Shown here: positions 36,591-44,198 of the stretch, piece after piece | Layout of the letters: every line of letters starts with the position of its first letter | Numbering within the stretch: position 1 is the stretch's first letter | Program-made: the position numbers and the translations under genes | NCBI RefSeq assembly: GCF_022601895.1 | Contig: NZ_JAKVIO010000006.1 | Coordinates: 1-64,000, forward strand | Source: Sphingomonas sp. LaA6.9 | Lineage (GTDB): Bacteria > Pseudomonadota > Alphaproteobacteria > Sphingomonadales > Sphingomonadaceae | DNA length: 64,000 bases | Direction of reading: 5' to 3' | Notes under the pieces: generated by a model | Told to the model about the DNA's origin: nothing | Database searches by the model: none | Seen by the model: the letters and a program-made list of their open reading frames with translations, nothing else

Positions 36591-36640
36591 CGTCACATAG
36601 TCTCCCGGAGTCTCGACGGGGTCGTCGGTGGAGGTGCTGC

Positions 36641-38119
36641 TCAGGCCTGGAGATTGACCCAGACGTTCCTGACCTGCTGGAATTCGCGCAGGCCTTCGAT
36701 CCCGCCGAGGCGGCCATGGCCCGAATGCTTCATGCCGCCGAACGGAACGCATGGGGTCATGGCTTCGCCCGCGCCGTTGACCTGAACCTGCCCGGCCTGC
36801 ATCTGCCCGGCGACCCGGTGGGCGCGCGCGAGACTGGTCGTGTGGACATAGGCGCCGAGGCCGTAATCGCTGTCATTGGCGAGCGCGATCGCCTCTTCCT
36901 CGCTGTCGAAGGGGGTGACGACGAGTACCGGGCCGAAGACCTCGGTGCGCGCGATCTCGCTGGCGGGATCGACATCTGCAAGGACCGTGATCGGCAGGAA
37001 ATAACCGTCGCCCAGCTCACCGCCCAACCTCCCTCCGCCAGCCAGCACGCGCCCGCCTGCGGCGACGCCGCGATCGATCAGCCCCGAGATGCGGGTGAGG
37101 GACGCTTCGGAGATGACCGGCCCCATGATGGTATCCATCGCATAGGGATCGCCGACCTTGATATGCCCGGCCATCGCGGCGAGCATTTGGAGATAGGGTT
37201 CGTAGACCGCGCGATCGACGAGGAGGCGCGTGCCGTTGACGCAGCCCTGGCCGTTGGCGCTGACGGCGCCCGAAAGACCGCGCCTGGCGGCGGCCTGGAG
37301 GTCCGCGTCGGCGAACACCAGCACCGCCGACTTGCCGCCGAGTTCGAGCCCGACGGGCTTGAGCATCTGTGCGGCATTGGCGAGGATCTTCTTCGCCGTC
37401 GTGCCGCTGCCGATGAACTCGATCTTGCCGATCCCCGGGTGCGAAACCATGGCTTCGCCAACCTCGGCGCCGCCCGTCACGAGATTGACCACACCGGGCG
37501 GAAATCCGGCCTGCCGGATCAGTTCGACCAGACGCATCACGCTATAGGGGGCGAGGTCGGGCGCCTTGATCACGATGCAATTGCCCGCTGCCAGTGCCGG
37601 GGCCAGCACCATGGTCGCGGCGAACAGCGGCCCGTTCCACGGAACGATCACGCCAACCACGCCATAAGGTTCGTAGGACACATAGTCATGCGCGGCCCCG
37701 CCCCAGGTGGGAACCGTGCGACCCTCGATCTTGTCCGCCCAGCCGCCATAATAGCGGAACTTCTGCGCCGCATCGGCGGACATGTGGGGTCCGGCGAGAA
37801 TGATCGAGCCGTTTTCAGCCGTGAGGAGCGGCGACATCTCCTGCGCCTGTTCTTCGAGGACAGCGGCGAGCCTGAACATCAGATCGCGACGTTTGTCGCC
37901 GGGCAGAGCGCGCCATGCCGGGAACGCTGCGTGCGCTGCTTCAACCGCGCGATCGACATCGGCCGGGCTCGCCATGCGCATCTCACGCGTGACCGTACCT
38001 GTGCCCGGATAGATATGGGCGAGGGTGTCCCCGCTGCCCTGCTCCTCGAGCGCATCGCCCACGATGAGCGGATAACGCGGCAGCGCATCCAGATCGGGCT
38101 GGTGAAAAGTCATTGCCAT
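36641..38119 (-). CDS. Aldehyde dehydrogenase (NAD(P)-dependent)
   Basis: 492 residues from ATG 38119, preceded by AGGAGACGG. ALDH superfamily: VIVPWNGPLF, IEFIGSGTTAKKIL, general base Glu in GLELGGKSA, nucleophile Cys in NGQGCVNGTR (about residue 293), and EVFGPVLVV. The closing GGMKHSGHGRLGG is typical. First gene of the five-gene operon, opposite the GntR regulator across a 180-nt AT-rich gap. Substrate unknown. Confidence 0.93.
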   Translation of the reverse strand: MAMTFHQPDLDALPRYPLIVGDALEEQGSGDTLAHIYPGTGTVTREMRMASPADVDRAVEAAHAAFPAWRALPGDKRRDLMFRLAAVLEEQAQEMSPLLTAENGSIILAGPHMSADAAQKFRYYGGWADKIEGRTVPTWGGAAHDYVSYEPYGVVGVIVPWNGPLFAATMVLAPALAAGNCIVIKAPDLAPYSVMRLVELIRQAGFPPGVVNLVTGGAEVGEAMVSHPGIGKIEFIGSGTTAKKILANAAQMLKPVGLELGGKSAVLVFADADLQAAARRGLSGAVSANGQGCVNGTRLLVDRAVYEPYLQMLAAMAGHIKVGDPYAMDTIMGPVISEASLTRISGLIDRGVAAGGRVLAGGGRLGGELGDGYFLPITVLADVDPASEIARTEVFGPVLVVTPFDSEEEAIALANDSDYGLGAYVHTTSLARAHRVAGQMQAGQVQVNGAGEAMTPCVPFGGMKHSGHGRLGGIEGLREFQQVRNVWVNLQA

Positions 38120-38192
38120 CCGTCTCCTGTGCATGTCGGGTGCGCCCGTCACGGCGTTCGCCCGAATCTCATTCTCAACGCGGAAGCAGAAT

Positions 38193-38204
38193 AATATGCA
38201 TATT
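38193..38204. promoter_or_regulatory. Perfect 12-bp palindrome in GntR/ALDH divergent promoter
   Basis: AATATGCATATT in a markedly AT-rich 180-nt gap. It lies 73 nt upstream of the ALDH operon start and is a candidate binding site for the adjacent GntR-family regulator. Inference. Confidence 0.35.
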
Positions 38205-38228
38205 TATGGCAAGTCAATCGTGGATAAT

Positions 38229-38242
38229 TGGCATGTTTGCCA
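38229..38242. promoter_or_regulatory. Second palindrome in GntR/ALDH divergent promoter
   Basis: TGGCA-TGTT-TGCCA, 5-bp perfect arms with a 4-nt centre, 58 nt upstream of the GntR start. The arms do not match the first palindrome, so at most one is likely to be the GntR operator. Confidence 0.4.
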
Positions 38243-38299
38243 TTTTGATGGAGAAATATATGCTAAGAATTATACGATGCGAAGTGCGGGAGGGCAGGC

Positions 38300-39007
38300 G
38301 TGACGGGTAGCGGGGTGCAGCGGCGGAACCTGGTCGGCGCGACGGCGGATCGCCTGCGCGACATGGTATTTGCGACCGAGCCGGACAGTCTGGTCGGCTC
38401 GCTCCAGGATCTGGCAAAGACGCTGGACGTTGGCATTGTCACGCTCCAGCAGGCGGCGAGGGTGCTGGAGCATGAGGGGCTGCTCGAGGCGCGCCGGGGT
38501 CCGGGAGGAGGCTATTATGGCACGCGGCCCGATTCCGCCGCGCTCGAGCGTTCGATCGCGGCATATCTCCGCTCCAATCCCACGTCCTTCGAGGAAGCGC
38601 TGAACATCACCTCCTTGTTGTTCAATGAACTAGTCCCGGCTGCGGCCGGTTGCACCGACACCGCCCTCAGGGCCGAGCTGGCGCTACTTTCCCAACGACT
38701 TGGAGGCTGCACCAGCGCCAGCGATTACGGCAGTTTTGAAAGCGACTTTCAGGATCTGCTTTTCAGAATGGTCGATCAGCCGCTGTTCAAACTGCTCACC
38801 GTGGTGACATTGCAGGTGGGGGTGACCAAGGCGGGCCGGTTGTTGCGTGGTGGCGAAAAGGCGGTTGCGGACTGGCGGGCGGGCCGCCAGCGGATCATCT
38901 CGGCAATCCTGCAGGGAGACTCCGAGCTTGCCCGGTTCGAGGCGGATCGCAGCAACCGCCGCGTCGTGCTGCGTGGTCTCGATGAAGCCGGGCAAGATGG
39001 CGTGTGA
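38300..39007 (+). CDS. GntR-family transcriptional regulator, FadR/FCD subtype
   Basis: 235 residues from GTG 38300, with GGGAGGGCAGGC upstream. Residues about 12-75 form a winged helix (LRDMVFAT...QDLAKTLDVGIVTLQQAARVLEHEGLLEARRGPGGGYY); the remaining helical part is an FCD-like effector domain. It diverges from the ALDH-CMD-SDR-HIBADH-SDR operon, the expected target, probably as a repressor relieved by a pathway intermediate. Confidence 0.85.
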   Translation: MTGSGVQRRNLVGATADRLRDMVFATEPDSLVGSLQDLAKTLDVGIVTLQQAARVLEHEGLLEARRGPGGGYYGTRPDSAALERSIAAYLRSNPTSFEEALNITSLLFNELVPAAAGCTDTALRAELALLSQRLGGCTSASDYGSFESDFQDLLFRMVDQPLFKLLTVVTLQVGVTKAGRLLRGGEKAVADWRAGRQRIISAILQGDSELARFEADRSNRRVVLRGLDEAGQDGV

Positions 39008-39197
39008 GAGTGTAGTCGGCGGGAGGCCTCGGCATGTCGCCGGATATATTGAACTGGCCTTGCGCAACGGCCGGTGGCCGGAACGCCTGCCGGGGCGATC
39101 ATGGGTTCTGCCGTAGATAGACGTTGAGCAGATCATCTTCGGAATTCAGCCGAAGGCAGGGTGGCGGGCGGCGCGGCCACGCAAGCCGCGCGCAGGA

Positions 39198-40841
39198 TCA
39201 TGGTTGATAGATCCTCTGGTCGGGGATGATGACGCCGACATCCCTGGCATAGACATCCCAGGCAGCGACCAGATCAGCAAGGCGCTGCGGTTGTTCCGCG
39301 CTGAGGTCGCGCGTCTCGCCCGGGTCATCGGCGATATTGAAGAGCTGCCACGCCCCGGAGCCGATATCGGTGATTTTCCAGTCGCCTTGCCGCAGCGCGC
39401 GCGAGCCGAAAAGCTCGGTCCCGATGGCATCGCTGGCGGCATAGACGCGCTCCGACTTCCCCGTCAGCCAGGGCACCCAGCTCTTTCCGCGTATCGGTTC
39501 GACCGCGCGCCCGTTGAAATGCCCCTTGGGATCGGGAACCCCGGCAAGCTCGATGAAGGTCGGCACGACGTCCGCGACCGAAAGATAGGGCGTGCCGATA
39601 CCGCCCTGACGCGCGAAACCCTTGTGGCTGATGAACGAAACCGCACGGGTGCCGCCCTCGGTCGCATAGGCCTTGTAGAGGCGCGAAGGCGCGGTGGCAG
39701 CCTGTGCCCAGCCGGGTCCATAGCCGATATAGGAGGTCGCGGTTCCGCGGTTGTCGAAGCGGTTGTCGGCGGCGTCGGCGCGCTGTTTGATGCCGACCAT
39801 CTCGGTCTTGTTGATGTCGAGCGCCTCGGCGCCATTGTCGGCGAGGAAGAGGATGACCGTATTGTCATACTCGCCCGTCGCCTTGAGCACGTCGATGACG
39901 CGTCCGACATTGCGGTCGAGCCGGTCGACCATCGCGGCGTAGATTTCCATGTCACGCGAGGCGGTGCGCTTTTCTTCGGCGGAAAGCGCGTTCCAGCCAC
40001 CGTTCTTGAGCACGGGTGGATGCGCGGCCTTCGATGCGTCGATCAGCCCGAGCTCGGCCTGGCGCTTGAGCCGCTGCGCGCGTAGCACTTCGAAGCCCGC
40101 ATCATAGCGGCCGCGATATTTGGCGATGTCTTCGGCGGGCGCCTGCAAGGGCCAATGCGGCGCGGTGAAGGCGAGATAGGCGAAGAAGGGCTTGTTGCCG
40201 TCGGCGCTCGCCCTGGTCGTCCGGATCTGGTCGACGAGCTTGGTTGCGAATGTGTCCGAGGAATAGAAATTGTCGGGCAGCTTGGCGAGCGTCCGGCCAT
40301 TTTCGCGATAGGTCGAACCCGTCAGCGGATCATTGGACGTCCCGAGGCCGAAATGGTTGTGACCGCCCTGGAGCAGCGTGAAACTGTGCTGGAAACCGCG
40401 CGCGCTGGGATCTTGCGCAGGCGTCAGGCCGAGATGCCATTTGCCCGAATAGAGCGTGCGATAGCCGCCCGAGACGAGCAGTTCAGCAAGCGTCGCCACC
40501 TCGGGTCGCAAATAGCCTTCGAAGCCCGGCTTGCCCTTCTGGTTGGGCGCGATCAGCTCGGCCATGGTGCCGAGCCCGGCCTTGTGATTGTCGGTGCCCG
40601 AAAGCAGCATCGAACGCGTGGGCGAGCAGGTCGGCGCGGTGTGAAAGCCGGTCAGCCGCACACCCTGCCGCGCGATCGCGTCGAGGTTGGGCGTGTCGAT
40701 CTCGCCGCCAAAGGCACCGAGGTCCGAATAGCCGAGATCGTCGGCCACGATGATGAGGAAATTCGGGCGCCTGGGTGTTTCGGCGGCGGCGGGCACGGTG
40801 CAGGCGGCAATGGTGGAAAGCGCAAACAGCAATCGGCGCAT
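39198..40841 (-). CDS. Exported arylsulfatase, formylglycine-dependent
   Basis: 547 residues, close to P. aeruginosa AtsA. Sec signal (residues 1-20), metal-binding ADDLGYSDLGAFGG and the sulfatase signature TCSPTRSMLLSG: Cys72 is the residue converted to formylglycine. Hydrolyses sulfate esters in the periplasm. It lies 85 nt downstream of two TauD-type dioxygenase genes on the same strand, so it looks like the last gene of a sulfate-ester operon. The formylglycine-generating enzyme is not in the window. Confidence 0.93.
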   Translation of the reverse strand: MRRLLFALSTIAACTVPAAAETPRRPNFLIIVADDLGYSDLGAFGGEIDTPNLDAIARQGVRLTGFHTAPTCSPTRSMLLSGTDNHKAGLGTMAELIAPNQKGKPGFEGYLRPEVATLAELLVSGGYRTLYSGKWHLGLTPAQDPSARGFQHSFTLLQGGHNHFGLGTSNDPLTGSTYRENGRTLAKLPDNFYSSDTFATKLVDQIRTTRASADGNKPFFAYLAFTAPHWPLQAPAEDIAKYRGRYDAGFEVLRAQRLKRQAELGLIDASKAAHPPVLKNGGWNALSAEEKRTASRDMEIYAAMVDRLDRNVGRVIDVLKATGEYDNTVILFLADNGAEALDINKTEMVGIKQRADAADNRFDNRGTATSYIGYGPGWAQAATAPSRLYKAYATEGGTRAVSFISHKGFARQGGIGTPYLSVADVVPTFIELAGVPDPKGHFNGRAVEPIRGKSWVPWLTGKSERVYAASDAIGTELFGSRALRQGDWKITDIGSGAWQLFNIADDPGETRDLSAEQPQRLADLVAAWDVYARDVGVIIPDQRIYQP

Positions 40842-40926
40842 CAGATCGTCCTTCGAAAAAAGGGGCCGCGTCCACGGGGGATGAAACGCGGCCCAGGCAA
40901 TCCCCGGGAGAGAGAGGGACTCCCGG

Positions 40927-41868
40927 TTATTCGGCGGCCTCGAGCGCCACGGTGGGCTCAGGCTTGATCACGCGGCTGCGGCTGCCGTCGACAGCGACCG
41001 GCACGTCGCCAGCGATCGTGGCGCGGCGCAGCGTGCGGCGCTGAAGCCCGAAATCGGCGATCGCGCGGTGCTGTGTGGAGCGGTTGTCCCAGATCGCGAC
41101 GTCGCCCGCGCGCCAGCGCCAGCGCACCGTGTTTTCGGGTTTGGTGATGTGATCCTGGAGGATCGAGAAGAGCCGCTGCGAATCCGCGCCGTTGAAACCG
41201 ACGAACTGTTTGACGAAATGGCCGAGGAGCAGCGCGCGCTCACCCGTTTCGGGATGGACGCGCACGACAGGGTGCTCGGTTTCATAGACCGTCGAGGCGA
41301 AGACGCTGCGGTGCTGCTCGAGCTGCTTGCGGCTCGCGCCCGAGAAGGTCGCCGCATAGTCATAGGCGTTGGTGTGCAGCGCCCAGAGGCCGTCGACGAG
41401 CGTCTTCAAACTGTTGGGCAGTTCCTGATAGGCCGTGACGCCATTGGCCCAGAGCGTATCGCCACCTGCTTGCGGAATGGTGATGGCGCGCAGGATCGAG
41501 GCTTCGGGATAGGCATCGACAAAGGTGACATCGGTGTGCCAGCTCGACGCCGCATAGCCTTCCTTCGAATCGAGCTCGAGCAGATATTTGCTGCCCGGAA
41601 CGACGGGAACGGTGGGGTGCGCGACGGGTTTGCCGAAGCGTTCGGCAAAGGCTTCCTGCCTGGCGTCGTCGAGCTCGACCTGATCGCGAAAGAAGATCAC
41701 CTTGTGGCGCACGAGCGCCGCGCGGATCGCGGCGATCGTCGCATCGTCGAGATCCCCCGAAAGCGCGATGCCGCGGATCTCCGCGCCGATGCGGCCGGCT
41801 ACGGGAACAATGTCGAGCGGGTTTTCGGTTTCGCGGGCGTTGATGAAGTCATGTGTAAGCACGGTCAT
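40927..41868 (-). CDS. TauD/TfdA-family alpha-ketoglutarate-dependent dioxygenase (1)
   Basis: 313 residues. Non-haem iron ligands H111 and D113 in WHTDVTF and the distal His in DNRSTQHRAI, then Arg for the 2-oxoglutarate carboxylate in RRTLRRATIAGD. Family members release sulfite or sulfate from sulfonates (TauD) or alkyl sulfates (AtsK). Which one cannot be told. It is 25 nt downstream of a related dioxygenase gene and 85 nt upstream of the sulfatase gene. Confidence 0.9.
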   Translation of the reverse strand: MTVLTHDFINARETENPLDIVPVAGRIGAEIRGIALSGDLDDATIAAIRAALVRHKVIFFRDQVELDDARQEAFAERFGKPVAHPTVPVVPGSKYLLELDSKEGYAASSWHTDVTFVDAYPEASILRAITIPQAGGDTLWANGVTAYQELPNSLKTLVDGLWALHTNAYDYAATFSGASRKQLEQHRSVFASTVYETEHPVVRVHPETGERALLLGHFVKQFVGFNGADSQRLFSILQDHITKPENTVRWRWRAGDVAIWDNRSTQHRAIADFGLQRRTLRRATIAGDVPVAVDGSRSRVIKPEPTVALEAAE

Positions 41869-41893
41869 GGCAATGTCTCCTTTGTGTCGGGTT

Positions 41894-42769
41894 TCAGATG
41901 TCGAGATCGGGGCCCAGCGGCCGGTCGCCGATGATCGTCACGCGCTCCATGTGGCGCGGTTCGTTATAGTCGGGCACGGCGTAGTGCTGGGTCGCGCGGT
42001 TGTCCCAGAAGGCTATGGAGCCCGGGCGCCAGCTCCAGCGGACCTGGAATTCCGGACGCTTCACCTGATCGAAGAGCTTCGCCAGCAGGGCGTCGCTCTC
42101 TGCCGGATCGAGCCCGACGATGCGCCGCGTGAAGACCGAATTGACATAGAGCACCTTCTCGCCGGTCTCGGGATGGATGCGGACGACCGGGTGTTCCACC
42201 GGCGGGTACTGGCTGAGCAGCGCCTGCTTCTTCTCCTCGGTGTCGAGGAACTGGATGAAGACGCTAGGATCGTGGATCGCGGTCAAACCGTCGATCCGTT
42301 GCTTGATCTCGTCGTCGAGCGTTTCATATGCCGCGACCGCATTGGCGAAGACGGTATCGCCGCCTAGCGAGGGCGACACATGCGCGCGCAGGATCGAGGC
42401 GGCCGACGGCGCCTCGCGGAAGGTGGTGTCGGCGTGCCAGTTGCTGTCGGTCGTCTGGCGATATTTGCCGACAAAATCGCGCGAGATCAGCGGCAGGATC
42501 TCGGGGTAGTCGGGATGCGAGAAGACGGGATGGACCTCGAGATCGCCAAAGGCCGCGCCAAAAGCGATATGCTGTTCACGCGTGATGTTCTGGTCGCGGA
42601 AGAAGAGCACGCGGTAGCGCAGCAGTGCGGCCTGCAGCGCGGCAAGACGCGGCTCATCCAGCGGCTCCGCCAGGTCGATGCCCGTGATCAGCGCGCCCAG
42701 ACTGGGCTGGAGCGGCGTGATGTCGAACAGGCTGTCGTCGATCTCGAAATTGCGTTGGTGGATGGTCAT
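41894..42769 (-). CDS. TauD/TfdA-family alpha-ketoglutarate-dependent dioxygenase (2)
   Basis: 291 residues from ATG 42769; AAAGGAG lies upstream. Iron ligands H112 and D114 in WHADTTF, distal His in WDNRATQHYAVPDY and the C-terminal ERVTIIGD. The chain is visibly different from the neighbour (HADTTFREAPSAAS against HTDVTFVDAYPEAS), so the pair probably have different substrates. Follows the GPH symporter by 14 nt. Confidence 0.9.
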   Translation of the reverse strand: MTIHQRNFEIDDSLFDITPLQPSLGALITGIDLAEPLDEPRLAALQAALLRYRVLFFRDQNITREQHIAFGAAFGDLEVHPVFSHPDYPEILPLISRDFVGKYRQTTDSNWHADTTFREAPSAASILRAHVSPSLGGDTVFANAVAAYETLDDEIKQRIDGLTAIHDPSVFIQFLDTEEKKQALLSQYPPVEHPVVRIHPETGEKVLYVNSVFTRRIVGLDPAESDALLAKLFDQVKRPEFQVRWSWRPGSIAFWDNRATQHYAVPDYNEPRHMERVTIIGDRPLGPDLDI

Positions 42770-42783
42770 GGCAACTACTCCTT

Positions 42784-44190
42784 TCATTCGGCGGGGATGA
42801 GGCCGTGCTCGCGCGCGTCGAGCGCGCGGCGGATTTCGGCGTGGCGGTTCTGGTCGAGCGGGAAACCGTGGATGAGCCAGGCCGAGCCTGCGTGCGCGAT
42901 GGCGGGGCCGAGCGCGAAGACGAGCAGCAGACCCGTCAGTGCCTCAGGCGTATTGGCGCCATTGGGATTGAAGCCGAGCCAGGCGACGAGCGGGAGCGCA
43001 ACGCCGACGGCCGCGGCCATCGCCGCTTTGCTTGTGAGGCTGAACACAGAGAAGAACAGCGCCGTGCGGTCGACGCCCGTGTCGAGCCGGTGTTTGTCGG
43101 CGACGTCGGCGACGATCGCGCGCAGCATCAGATTGCCCGAGCCCTGCGCGAGACCCTGCGCCACGGTGAGCGCGAGCAGCAGCGCGAAATTGTGAGGAGC
43201 GACGAGCAACAGCGCGAGATTGATCGCGACCTGGACGAGTTCTCCCAGCACCGCGGTGCGATGCTTGCCCAGCGTTAGCGCGATCCGCATCCAGATCGGC
43301 CCCGCGGCGATACCGAAGACGAACTGGAGCAGGAACAGTCCGCTCGCCCATTCGGGTCGGCCCATATAGCTCGTCACGAAGAAGACGATCAGCGTGCTGC
43401 GTACGAGCTGGCCGAAGGTCACCGCAAAGTCTGAACCGATGACGCGCAGGAGAAGCTTCTCGCGTGCGATGAGCGCGACGGCCTGCCGGAAGGGCAGCCG
43501 CGCGACGGGGACGGCGGGGGCGGGCGTCTCGGGAAAGGCGCGCAGCACGAGAGCGAGCGTGACGACAAGCGAGATCAGCACCACGCCGCCCATCGCGGCA
43601 AGCTTCAACGGAGCGTCGCCGGGGCGAAGCTGGTCGATGATCGTCGGCAGCATGAGAACAAGCAGCAGCGCCGATGATCCCGCGACGGTGCCATAGGTCG
43701 CGATGCGCGTGCGCTCGTGATAGCGCCCTGAAATCTCGCCGCTCCAGGCGAGCCACGGGATCTGCATCATCGACCAGCCGAGGTAGAAGAGGAACAGCGT
43801 AATCCCGAGCGAGACTGCGCTGACCCCGCCCCATGGGAAGAACAGTGCAACCGCCGCAATTCCATAGAGCGCAGCACCGGCGACGATCCAGGGTCGGCGG
43901 CGCCCGAAACGGCTGCGCGTACGATCGCTCAACAGGCCGATCAGCGGATCCGTCGCCGCGCCCCAGAGTCGCTCGAACAGGAATAACAGCCCGAGCGTGG
44001 CCAGTGGTATCCCATAGTGCTGCGCGTAGATCGCCGGGACGTGGACCCCCAGCGGCATCTGCGCCGCATAAATCGGAACTGCGAAGGAGGAGAAGGCAGC
44101 GAGGCGCCAGCCATCCAGCCTTTCGCCGTCAGCCGTCGCGTCGGCCGCCGGGGTGGAAGAGGCACGTCCAAGGGGAAGCACGGTCGCCAT
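42784..44190 (-). CDS. MFS transporter, GPH cation symporter type
   Basis: 468 residues with about 12 membrane segments. The loop after the second helix has FERLWGAATDPLIGLLSDRT followed by RSRFGRRRPW, the signature of the glycoside-pentoside-hexuronide:cation symporters (MelB type). These import sugars or other small solutes with H+ or Na+. Starts 8 nt downstream of a TonB-dependent receptor gene and precedes the two dioxygenases, so it probably completes uptake of the sulfated substrate across the inner membrane. Confidence 0.88.
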   Translation of the reverse strand: MATVLPLGRASSTPAADATADGERLDGWRLAAFSSFAVPIYAAQMPLGVHVPAIYAQHYGIPLATLGLLFLFERLWGAATDPLIGLLSDRTRSRFGRRRPWIVAGAALYGIAAVALFFPWGGVSAVSLGITLFLFYLGWSMMQIPWLAWSGEISGRYHERTRIATYGTVAGSSALLLVLMLPTIIDQLRPGDAPLKLAAMGGVVLISLVVTLALVLRAFPETPAPAVPVARLPFRQAVALIAREKLLLRVIGSDFAVTFGQLVRSTLIVFFVTSYMGRPEWASGLFLLQFVFGIAAGPIWMRIALTLGKHRTAVLGELVQVAINLALLLVAPHNFALLLALTVAQGLAQGSGNLMLRAIVADVADKHRLDTGVDRTALFFSVFSLTSKAAMAAAVGVALPLVAWLGFNPNGANTPEALTGLLLVFALGPAIAHAGSAWLIHGFPLDQNRHAEIRRALDAREHGLIPAE

Positions 44191-44198
44191 CGTTCACC

